From positions 1-5,876 of the forward strand of contig CAYYNP010000449.1 of the NCBI GenBank assembly GCA_964472545.1: a stretch of 5,876 nucleotides of DNA. The letters run 5' to 3'. Below are positions 1 to 5,876 of this stretch, in pieces. The notes under the pieces are model-generated. The model saw only the letters and a list, made by a program, of their open reading frames with translations, ran no database searches and had not been told where the DNA came from. Origin of the DNA: CAYYNP01 sp964472545. GTDB lineage: Bacteria; Planctomycetota; Planctomycetia; Pirellulales; Thermoguttaceae. Made by a program: the position numbers and the translations under genes. How positions within the stretch are numbered: the first letter of the stretch is position 1; each line of letters starts with the position of its first letter.

Positions 1-65
1 AGGTCACGCTGGCTCGCAGGTTTCCAGGAGTTTGCACCTAGAAACGGAAGAGCCCCCGAAACACA

Positions 66-3000
66 ATGCACTCCCTCGAGCAACGAATCGCCGTCCTGCG
101 AACCCGTGCCCGGCGGCTCGTGTGGGTGCGTGGGGTAAGTTGGGTGGTGGCAGGCGCGTTGGCGGCGATTGTCGTGCTCGGCTGGACCGACTACCTGCTG
201 AATCTGGTCAACTTCCGCGTGCCCGGGCTGAGACTGCTCTCGACGGCGGCGCTGCTGGGAGTGTTGGCGTGGATGCTCTATCGCTATTTGGGCCGGCCCC
301 TGCTGACGCGGCTGCGCGACGTGGACGTCGCCTTGCGATTGGAACGGCGGTTTCCCGAACTTCAGGGTCGGCTGGCCAGTTCGGTCGAGTTTCTGCGGCA
401 GCCGGAAGACGAACCGCTGGCCGGCTCCGCGGCGCTGCGCCGGGCAGTGATTGCTCAAACCGCGGCCGAGGCCGACCGCCTCGATTTTTCGGAGGCGCTA
501 AACACGCGTCCCACGATGCGAGCCGCACTCACGGCCGTCTGCGTTTGTCTGCTGGCAGCGATCCTGCTGGCCGCCGACTACACCAAGGCATGCATCGCGC
601 TGGAGCGGTTGGTCAATCCGTTCGGCGGCGCCGATTGGCCCCAGCAGCACTATCTTCAGTTGACCCAGCAGAAGACTAGCGTTGGACGGGGGCAGACGTT
701 CGAGGTTGAGGTGACCGCCGCCGAGGGAACGGAACTGCCCGACGAGGTCTGGATCCACTATCGCACGCAAGACGCCGACGGCACGGTGACCGACGAGAGC
801 CGATTGATGCAACCGGTGGAAGGTGCCGCCGAACCGACGGTGGCAGCCGCGCGCGAGAACGTGATCCGGCCGTTTTTCTATCGGGTGACCGGAGGCGACG
901 ACGATTCGATGCTGCCGATTCGCGTCGAGGTCGTCGAGCCGCCGCGTATCCACCGGCTCGTCGTTCGACTGACCCCGCCGCACTACACCGGCTGGCCGGT
1001 GCTCGACGCCGGCCGCCAGATCCGAGCGTTGGTAGGCACGCGGATGGCGATCGAGGCCGAGACGACCAAGCCGCTTCGGTCCGCAGTGCTGTGGATCGAA
1101 ATCGACGGTCAGAAGAAGCGGCTTCCGGCCGTCCTCCGCGCCGACGGCTACGGCTTCACGCTATCTGCGGACAAGACGCCCGACGACTGTACCCCCGATG
1201 ACTGTGCCCCCGACGACGCCCCGGATCTTGTTATCCGACGGCCAGAACACTCCGACGGCTACACCTACGGATTCGAGTTGGTCGATCGCGACGATGAACA
1301 CGTCGAAGGCGGCAGCGATTTTCGCGGAGAGATCTTCGCCGTGGCCGACGCGCCGCCGACGGTCGCCGTGGGACATCCGCCGACGGGCGAAAGGCTGTTT
1401 GTCACCGTGCAGGCTATCGTACCGATTCGGGCGGCGGCCGACGACGACTTGGCGGTCCGCGACGTGTGGTTGCAGTTCGGCCCTCCGGAGGCCACGCCGG
1501 CAGATCCCACCGGTGTGCCCACGGGACGCAAGCTGGTCTTTCCCGATGCACTGCCGCTCGGTCCGTTTCCCCCCGGGCCGAAGCCTGCCGCGTGGTTCCC
1601 CGCCGAAAGTGAAGCGGGCGCCCGGCGCGCGATCGAGTACGGCTGGGAGTTGGGCGAGGTGGCGGGGCTGGCACCGGGCATGCAGATTACGTTTCGCGTC
1701 GAAGCCAGCGACTATTGCGGCCAGACCGGCCGCAGCGAGACACGCGAACTGTTGATTATCTCGGACGAGGAACTTCAAAACCGCATCGCCACGGGGCAGA
1801 CTCGCATCATCGCCGAATTGACGCGCGCGTTACGCGTGCAAAACGAAAGCCACGGCAAGGTCCAGGCGTTGCTGACGCGGATTGCCGAAATGGAGTGTTT
1901 ACGCGAGTCCGACGCCGACGTATTGCAGGCCGCCGAGTTGAATCAGTCGCAGGTCGACGCCGGCCTGACCGAGCCGTCCAGCGGCGTTCGCGGCCAGATT
2001 GCGGTCCTGTTGGCCGACTTGGACAACAACCGGCTCGAAAGCCCCGACGTGCGACGCCACGTTCACGTGCTGCTGGGAGAACTCGACCACATCGCCGGCG
2101 GTGACCTGCCGGCCGCCGGCCGAGAGCTGACCGTTGCCGCCAAAGCCACCAGAGTCCGCATCGAGCAGCTTCCACCGCTGCCGCTGGGCAGCCCGCCGCA
2201 AAACCGGCCGCTGGGGCCCGACCCGGCGTCGACCGCCGCGCTGGCTGCCGCCGATGCGCATCAGGCCGCGGTGATCGCGTCGCTCGAACAGGTCCTCAGC
2301 GAGCTGAAGCAATGGGATAACTACCGCCGCTTCTATCGCCGGGTCAGCCAACTCCTCAAAGACCAGCAAGACGCGGCGGATCGCACCGGCCAACTCGGCG
2401 GCGACACGGCTGCCATGCCCTGGGCAGACCTTTCGCCGCCGCAACGGGCCGATCTGAAGGTCCTCGGCGGGCGCCAGCGCGAATTGGCCCACCAGTTCGA
2501 CCGCGTGCTGTGGGAGATGGCAGACGCGATCGGGCCGCTGGAGTCGGACGATCCGCTGGCGGCCCAAACCATCGCCGATGCCGCCGCCGAGGCGGCACGG
2601 CTGGCCATCGCCCAGAGGATGCGCCAGTGCGGTCAGCAAATCGATCGGAACCTGATCTACGCAGCTACCGGCCAGCAGCAGCAAATCATCCGAGACCTGC
2701 AGGAGGTGCTCGACGTGTTGGCCAACCGCCGCCAGCACGAACTGGCCCGGTTGGTCGAAAAACTCACCAAGGCCGAGGGCGACCTGGCCGATATCGAGCG
2801 GCAGCAGGACGGGCTGCGTAAGCAGATCCAGGCCGCGTCGCAGGAGCCCGACGAGGCGACGCGCACGCAGCAGTTGCAGCGGCTCTCGCGGCAGCAGCGC
2901 CAGTTGCAGCAGAAGACGGAAGAGATGGCCCGGCGGCTCGCCCGCCTGATGGCCGATCGAGCCGGCCGCACGGCCAAGCGGGCCGCACAGAGCATGGGCA

Positions 3001-3863
3001 ACGCGGCCGATGCGGCCGGCGCCGGCGACAATCGCCAGGCGGCCGAAAACGCCAACGATGCACAGCAGGTGCTGAAGCTGGCCCGCGAACAACTCGCCGA
3101 GCGGCGATTCCAGGCCCAACTCGAACTGGCCGCGGAAACGCTGGCCAGGCTCGAAGACGAAGTGAAACACCTCCACCGGCGTCAGCAAAAGGTCCTTGAG
3201 GAGACCCGGCGTTACGCCGCGTTGAAAGACTCGGGCGAGCTGAGCCACGCCCAGTCCGGGGGATTGCTCGCTGTGGCGCGAGAACAGCGTGCCCTGGAAT
3301 CGGAAGTTTCGTCCTTGGCCTCCGGATTGGGCGACGGCGGCGCTTTTCGCCTGGCCTTGGGCAGCGCCGCCGTCGACATGGCCCGCGCGGCCGGCCGGCT
3401 CGAGCGGCAGTTGACCGATGCGGTGACGTTGCAGGCCGCCCACAGTGCGTTGCGGCGTTTGGCGTTGCTGCTGGAGGCGCTCGAGCCGGAACGGCCGCTG
3501 CCGTCGGACGGCGGAACCGGAGGCCCCAACGGAGGCGACGGCGGGGGCCTCGGCGGCGGTGAAATGCCCGGCGGCGTGCAGACCGTGACCGAGTTGAAAC
3601 TCTTGAAGCTCATGCAGCACGACCTGCGGCTGCGTACCGAGGCGCTCGACGCCCAAACGGCGCCGCTCGATACACTCAACGCCGAGCATCGCCGCCAGTA
3701 CCAGGAGTTGAGCCGGGAACAGGGCCGGCTGGCCGTCTTGGTCTTTCAGCTTCTACAAGTCGATACGACCGCCCCGGAGGACGATCCCGGCACGCTGCCG
3801 GACCTGCGGGTCGATCCCGCGAACGACCCGGGGTTGTTGCCGTTGGAGGAGGAATTGCCGTGA
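66..3863 (+). CDS. Large membrane-anchored coiled-coil protein, DUF4175-like
   Basis: This 1265-residue protein of unknown molecular function is probably an inner-membrane scaffold with a large periplasmic part. Hydrophobic segments lie at about residues 24-45, 54-72 and 152-170. Arginine-rich flanks (residues 12-22 and 73-84) suggest a cytoplasmic N-terminus and a cytoplasmic loop 73-150 containing the block RLERRFPELQGRLASSVEFL. Residues 195-565 look beta-rich and Ig-like, including TPPHYTGWP at 303-311. From about 568 to 1140 the chain is helical and rich in Q, R, E and A, with probable coiled coil at 875-965 and 1015-1050. A glycine-rich linker (1149-1170) precedes a last helical block (1172-1232) and an acidic tail. 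ATG at 66 is preceded by GGAAGAG at 46-52, a rather long 13-base spacing. The architecture resembles DUF4175 proteins and similar planctomycete proteins encoded near MoxR/DUF58 genes; this is recalled, not searched. The gene is certain, the family name tentative. Confidence 0.9.
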   Translation: MHSLEQRIAVLRTRARRLVWVRGVSWVVAGALAAIVVLGWTDYLLNLVNFRVPGLRLLSTAALLGVLAWMLYRYLGRPLLTRLRDVDVALRLERRFPELQGRLASSVEFLRQPEDEPLAGSAALRRAVIAQTAAEADRLDFSEALNTRPTMRAALTAVCVCLLAAILLAADYTKACIALERLVNPFGGADWPQQHYLQLTQQKTSVGRGQTFEVEVTAAEGTELPDEVWIHYRTQDADGTVTDESRLMQPVEGAAEPTVAAARENVIRPFFYRVTGGDDDSMLPIRVEVVEPPRIHRLVVRLTPPHYTGWPVLDAGRQIRALVGTRMAIEAETTKPLRSAVLWIEIDGQKKRLPAVLRADGYGFTLSADKTPDDCTPDDCAPDDAPDLVIRRPEHSDGYTYGFELVDRDDEHVEGGSDFRGEIFAVADAPPTVAVGHPPTGERLFVTVQAIVPIRAAADDDLAVRDVWLQFGPPEATPADPTGVPTGRKLVFPDALPLGPFPPGPKPAAWFPAESEAGARRAIEYGWELGEVAGLAPGMQITFRVEASDYCGQTGRSETRELLIISDEELQNRIATGQTRIIAELTRALRVQNESHGKVQALLTRIAEMECLRESDADVLQAAELNQSQVDAGLTEPSSGVRGQIAVLLADLDNNRLESPDVRRHVHVLLGELDHIAGGDLPAAGRELTVAAKATRVRIEQLPPLPLGSPPQNRPLGPDPASTAALAAADAHQAAVIASLEQVLSELKQWDNYRRFYRRVSQLLKDQQDAADRTGQLGGDTAAMPWADLSPPQRADLKVLGGRQRELAHQFDRVLWEMADAIGPLESDDPLAAQTIADAAAEAARLAIAQRMRQCGQQIDRNLIYAATGQQQQIIRDLQEVLDVLANRRQHELARLVEKLTKAEGDLADIERQQDGLRKQIQAASQEPDEATRTQQLQRLSRQQRQLQQKTEEMARRLARLMADRAGRTAKRAAQSMGNAADAAGAGDNRQAAENANDAQQVLKLAREQLAERRFQAQLELAAETLARLEDEVKHLHRRQQKVLEETRRYAALKDSGELSHAQSGGLLAVAREQRALESEVSSLASGLGDGGAFRLALGSAAVDMARAAGRLERQLTDAVTLQAAHSALRRLALLLEALEPERPLPSDGGTGGPNGGDGGGLGGGEMPGGVQTVTELKLLKLMQHDLRLRTEALDAQTAPLDTLNAEHRRQYQELSREQGRLAVLVFQLLQVDTTAPEDDPGTLPDLRVDPANDPGLLPLEEELP
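1176..1220 (+). repeat. In-frame 15-bp tandem repeat, about three copies
   Basis: Three consecutive 15-base units (1176-1190, 1191-1205, 1206-1220) encode TPDDC, TPDDC and APDDA, residues 371-385 of the large membrane protein. The first two units differ at two bases, and the third diverges in its last codon. The repeat lies in a probable surface loop of the beta-rich extracytoplasmic region. It looks like a recent local duplication that added two closely spaced cysteines. Confidence 0.8.
3520..3551 (+). other. GC-rich inverted repeat inside the glycine-linker codons
   Basis: GAGGCCCC at 3520-3527 is perfectly complementary to GGGGCCTC at 3544-3551, with a 16-base loop. It lies within the codons for the glycine-rich linker of the large membrane protein. 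GGN codons make such pairings likely by chance, so the pairing is seen but a function is not implied. Confidence 0.35.
3845..3852 (+). promoter_or_regulatory. Strong Shine-Dalgarno for the exported acidic protein
   Basis: GGAGGAGG lies within the last codons of the large membrane protein (its Glu-Glu-Glu tail), 7 bases before the GTG at 3860. It supports GTG as the start and makes translational coupling through the 4-base GTGA overlap likely. Confidence 0.8.
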
Positions 3864-4597
3864 GACGTATCTACCTTTTCGCCGTAGTCTGCGCCGTGGC
3901 GGCAGCATTTGCCGTCGGTATGGGATCCGAAGACGTTCTGCTTGTGGCCGGCGAGCCGCCTTCGATCGACCGGGAATTGCTCGACGACTTAAGCGACGAT
4001 CCGATCGACGACTTCGATCGCACGCTGCTTCGTGGCGACGGCGACGCGGACGAACCGGGCGGCGAAGGCGAGGGACTTCAAGATCGGCTGCGCCGAGAGC
4101 TCGGAGCCGCGGCCGTATCGGAAGACGAGAATCCGCTGTTGGGCGTCGCGAGGCTGATGCAGCAGGCCGAGCGGCGAATCGCCGACAACAAGGCCGGCAA
4201 AGATACGCGCGTCTTGCAGGAGCAGGTCGTCGCCAAGCTGGACCAATTGATCGACGAGGCCCGGCGGCGCTGTAGCCAAGGCGGCAAGACGTCGTCCCAG
4301 CCGGGTTCGCGGCGTCCGACCGGCGAGCCCCAAACGCCGTCGAGTCCCGGCGAGCAGGCCAACGACAATCCGGCTGCAAACAGCACGGTCCGCCCGCCCG
4401 GCGAGAGTGAGGACGTGCGCGTGAGCGATCTGAAGATGATCAAGGACGTGATGCACGAGCTCTGGGGCGAGCTGCCGGAGCATCAACGCCAGCGGATGCT
4501 GCAAGCTCCGCCGGAAGTGTTTCTGCCGCAATACGAGACGTTGATCGAGGAGTATTATCGTAGGCTTGCGGAGGAGAAGGGGTGGCGGGAGAGGTAG
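3860..4597 (+). CDS. Exported acidic protein of unknown function
   Basis: I do not recognise a named family for this 245-residue protein. Residues 1-20 look like a signal peptide or N-terminal anchor: two arginines, then a hydrophobic stretch. Residues 36-66 are strongly acidic, with many Asp. A helical block at about 90-137 (VARLMQQAERRIADN, then LQEQVVAKLDQLIDEARRR) is followed by a Pro/Ser/Gly-rich disordered linker at 140-183. A second compact block follows at 187-238 (LWGELPEH, FLPQYETLIEEYYRRLAEE). The start is GTG at 3860, because it has a strong Shine-Dalgarno and its GTGA overlaps the stop codon of the preceding gene, so the two products are probably made together. I infer a periplasmic partner of the large membrane protein. 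Similar short proteins follow DUF4175-like genes in planctomycetes as far as I recall. No catalytic motif is visible. Confidence 0.88.
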   Translation: MRRIYLFAVVCAVAAAFAVGMGSEDVLLVAGEPPSIDRELLDDLSDDPIDDFDRTLLRGDGDADEPGGEGEGLQDRLRRELGAAAVSEDENPLLGVARLMQQAERRIADNKAGKDTRVLQEQVVAKLDQLIDEARRRCSQGGKTSSQPGSRRPTGEPQTPSSPGEQANDNPAANSTVRPPGESEDVRVSDLKMIKDVMHELWGELPEHQRQRMLQAPPEVFLPQYETLIEEYYRRLAEEKGWRER

Positions 4598-4602
4598 GAA
4601 GG

Positions 4603-4672
4603 GGACATTGGGAATTGCAAATTGAGAATTGGCAATTGCAGATTGAAGATTGAGGGCTGAGGGTTGACGGTT
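4603..4672 (+). repeat. Degenerate 7-base tandem repeat array (10 units)
   Basis: Ten back-to-back heptamers follow the pattern G-V-V-R-R-T-T, for example GGGAATT (4610-4616) and GCAAATT (4617-4623), ending with GACGGTT (4666-4672). The first G and last T are invariant in all ten, and the sixth base is T in nine. The first seven units are AT-rich (ATT ending), and the last three are G-rich (GGCT or GGTT ending). The array starts 5 bases after the stop codon of the exported acidic protein, and a decayed eleventh unit may follow at 4673-4679. It is not coding. Similar ATTG-type intergenic arrays occur in planctomycete genomes as I recall; their role is not known to me. Confidence 0.85.
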
Positions 4673-4688
4673 GGTGATATCGTTTAGC

Positions 4689-4707
4689 GGTCGCCGGCAC
4701 GGCGACC
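4689..4707 (+). other. Perfect 7-bp hairpin in the intergenic leader
   Basis: GGTCGCC (4689-4695) pairs fully with GGCGACC (4701-4707) around the loop GGCAC. It lies between the heptamer array and the Shine-Dalgarno of the squalene-cyclase-like gene, 40 bases before its start. No T-tract follows on either strand, so it is not a standard intrinsic terminator. It could be a leader hairpin, an RNA processing site or a protein-binding operator; the sequence does not decide. Confidence 0.5.
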
Positions 4708-4734
4708 TCTGACGGGGAAGGCCCTGGGGAGATT

Positions 4735-4740
4735 GGGAGA
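4735..4740 (+). promoter_or_regulatory. Ribosome binding site deciding the GTG start at 4748
   Basis: GGGAGA ends 7 bases before GTG at 4748, an ideal spacing. The alternative in-frame TTG at 4733 has GGGGAGA (4726-4732) immediately next to it with no spacer, so it is a poor start. Confidence 0.6.
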
Positions 4741-4747
4741 ACTTGCC

Positions 4748-5797
4748 GTGAACGGTCGATTGCTGCAAGTTGGTGTGATTGTCGCGGTTTCGTTGGTGCT
4801 GGCACCGCGCACACAGCGGGCGGCCGCACCGGAGGACGATCCGGAGCGTACGGCCGCCAAGATGATCACGCCGGAGACGGATCTCGCCGTCGAGAACGGC
4901 CTGAAGTGGCTGGCGTCGCGCCAGCACGACGACGGCTCGTTCGGTTCGGTCAGCTATCGAGGCAACGTGGCCGTGACCAGTCTGGTTGGCCTGGCGATGA
5001 TGGCCGGCGGGAGCACGCCGGGCCGCGGACCCTACGGCAAGCACGTCTCCCGCTGCCTGGACTACGTGCTGGATAACGTGCAGGAGAGCGGCTTCATTAT
5101 CGCCCCCGGCTCCGAGAGCCACGGCCCGATGTACGGCCACGGCTTTGCCACGCTGTTTCTGGCCGAGTGTTACGGGAGTTCGCCGCGAGCCGAGTTGCGA
5201 GAGAAACTCTCCCGGGCGGTAGAGCTGATCGTTAACACGCAAAACGAGCAAGGTGGATGGCGCTACAAACCCCAACGCGACGCAGCCGACCTTTCCGTGA
5301 CCATCTGCCAGGTGATGGCCCTGCGCGCCGCGCGAAACGCCGGGCTGTTCGTACCCAACAAGACGATCGACGCTTGCATCGAGTACGTCAAGGCGAGCCA
5401 GAACGCCGACGGCGGGTTCATGTATATGCTGCAAGGCGGCGAGAGCGAGTTTCCCCGTTCGGCCGCCGGGATCGTCGCCCTGTACAGCGCCGGCATCTAC
5501 CAGGGCGACGAGATCAGCAAAGGGCTCAGCTACTTGATGGGCTTCCTTCCCAAGCGGGGCGAAATCAGACGGCGCGAAGGCTACTATTTTTACGGCCACT
5601 ACTACGCCGCACAGGCGATGTGGCACGCCGGCGGCAAACATTGGAACCAATGGTACCCGGCCATCCGCGACGTGCTGATCGACAAGCAAGAGGACGACGG
5701 CTCTTGGCCCTCCGCACGATGTCTCGAGTATTCGACGGCCATGGCCTGCATTATCTTGCAGTTGCCGAATAACACTTTGCCGAGCTTCCCGAGATAG
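4748..5797 (+). CDS. Exported prenyltransferase/squalene oxidase repeat protein
   Basis: This 349-residue protein has the alpha/alpha-barrel repeat family shared by terpene cyclases and protein prenyltransferase beta subunits. Residues 1-27 form a signal peptide: hydrophobic 7-19, then a possible signal peptidase site after AAA (25-27). Four QW-like repeats carry the turn motifs DDGSFGS (61-67), NEQGGWRY (166-173), NADGGFMY (219-226) and EDDGSWPS (315-322). Other recognisable blocks are GPMYGHGFATLFLAE (126-140), DLSVTICQVMALRAARNAG (181-199) and YYFYGHYYAAQAMW (279-292). The ending LPNNTLPSFPR is close to the usual C-terminus of this planctomycete family, so the protein is complete. It is about half the length of squalene-hopene cyclase. 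The DXDDTA cyclase motif is absent; the nearest match is DAADLS (178-183). A true cyclase activity is therefore doubtful, and a binding or scaffold role in the envelope is possible. The GTG start is chosen for its ribosome binding site; a TTG at 4733 would add five residues. Confidence 0.9.
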   Translation: MNGRLLQVGVIVAVSLVLAPRTQRAAAPEDDPERTAAKMITPETDLAVENGLKWLASRQHDDGSFGSVSYRGNVAVTSLVGLAMMAGGSTPGRGPYGKHVSRCLDYVLDNVQESGFIIAPGSESHGPMYGHGFATLFLAECYGSSPRAELREKLSRAVELIVNTQNEQGGWRYKPQRDAADLSVTICQVMALRAARNAGLFVPNKTIDACIEYVKASQNADGGFMYMLQGGESEFPRSAAGIVALYSAGIYQGDEISKGLSYLMGFLPKRGEIRRREGYYFYGHYYAAQAMWHAGGKHWNQWYPAIRDVLIDKQEDDGSWPSARCLEYSTAMACIILQLPNNTLPSFPR

Positions 5798-5802
5798 GCG
5801 GG

Positions 5803-5866
5803 AAGGGGAGGGGGTGATGGGGGGACAGGGTGACGGGGTGACGAGGACACGAGATTGTGAGATTCC
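5803..5866 (+). repeat. Degenerate 8-base tandem repeat array (GGGGTGAC type)
   Basis: The core octamers are GGGGTGAT (5811-5818), a variant at 5819-5826, AGGGTGAC (5827-5834) and GGGGTGAC (5835-5842). More decayed units follow, at 5843-5850, GAGATTGT at 5851-5858 and GAGATTCC at 5859-5866; 5803-5810 may be a degenerate first unit. The array begins 5 bases after the stop codon of the squalene-cyclase-like gene and may continue beyond the window. It contains no gene. Its final units resemble the GAAGATT unit of the upstream 7-base array. Confidence 0.75.
5805..5838 (+). other. Putative G-quadruplex motif in the 3' flank
   Basis: Five G-runs of at least three (5805-5808, 5810-5814, 5819-5824, 5828-5830, 5835-5838) are separated by loops of 1, 4, 3 and 4 bases. 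This fits the standard four-tract quadruplex rule. The G-rich strand is the coding strand, so the structure could form in the transcript of the squalene-cyclase-like gene and act as a 3' end block. The motif is seen; the function is inferred and may simply follow from the G-rich repeat. Confidence 0.55.
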
Positions 5867-5876
5867 GGCGGCGTAG

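Noticed and set aside
1..41. Possible C-terminus of an upstream gene: frame 3 is open from the window start to TAG at 39-41.
   Set aside because: Only about 12 codons are visible and they carry no recognisable motif. The spacing to ATG at 66 would suit an operon, but the evidence is too thin to call a gene.
32..679. An open frame of 215 codons overlapping the start of the large membrane protein in another frame.
   Set aside because: Its translation is rich in Arg, Gly and Ala with no domain-like pattern, as expected from an out-of-frame reading of GC-rich coding DNA. The frame starting at 66 has clear membrane segments and family motifs.
1899..3689. A 596-codon antisense open frame inside the large membrane protein gene.
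   Set aside because: It lies fully opposite a strongly supported coding region, and its composition mirrors the Gln/Leu-rich coiled-coil codons.
4603..4679. CRISPR array or mobile-element end at the intergenic repeat.
   Set aside because: The units are 7 bases long without spacers, and there is no transposase, terminal inverted repeat or target duplication nearby.
4664..4688. TTGACG at 4664-4669 as a -35 promoter element for the squalene-cyclase-like gene.
   Set aside because: No acceptable -10 hexamer lies 16-18 bases downstream, and the hexamer is formed by the junction of two heptamer units. Promoter consensus in planctomycetes is also too uncertain to rely on.
5369..5600. A D-x-C (residues 208-210) plus His284 pattern resembling the zinc ligands of protein farnesyltransferase beta.
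   Set aside because: The histidine falls in a different repeat from the expected one, the spacing differs, and the helix aligned with the true ligand helix (residues 236-248) has no histidine. It is probably chance.
3989..5689. A 566-codon antisense open frame crossing two genes and the spacer between them.
   Set aside because: It is opposite two well-supported genes and reads through the heptamer array. Long antisense frames are common in high-GC genomes because stop codons are rare on the complement of biased codons.

Overview
The window is GC-rich and carries three genes, all on the + strand. They look like part of a planctomycete chromosome, most likely Pirellulales or a relative. This placement rests on recognising the protein families from memory: the third gene belongs to a secreted squalene-cyclase-like family common in that phylum, and short degenerate tandem repeats sit between genes. 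No database search was possible.

Layout. Positions 1-65 are a short leader with no supportable gene. Positions 66-3863 encode a 1265-residue membrane-anchored protein. It has three N-terminal membrane segments, a large beta-rich region probably on the periplasmic side, and a long helical/coiled-coil region ending in a glycine-rich linker and a last conserved helix. It resembles the DUF4175-type architecture. Positions 3860-4597 encode a 245-residue exported acidic protein of unknown function, which overlaps the first gene by 4 bases (GTGA) and has a strong ribosome binding site inside it. Positions 4598-4747 are non-coding: a degenerate 7-base tandem array, then a perfect 7-bp hairpin, then the ribosome binding site of the third gene. 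Positions 4748-5797 encode a 349-residue exported alpha/alpha-barrel protein with prenyltransferase/squalene-oxidase repeats but no recognisable cyclase catalytic motif. Positions 5798-5876 hold a second array, of 8-base period and very G-rich, with a G-quadruplex pattern.

How the genes may work together. The first two are translationally coupled and the third follows in the same direction after 150 bp, so the set may act as one envelope module: a membrane scaffold with a large external part, a small secreted partner and a secreted helical-barrel protein. From memory, such genes in planctomycetes often follow MoxR ATPase, DUF58 and VWA/BatA-type genes. None of those is inside this window, so that link is inference.

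The most unusual material is the non-coding DNA. Both gene ends run into the same 9-mer (GGAAGGGGA), followed by a tandem array, of 7-base period in one case and 8-base period in the other.
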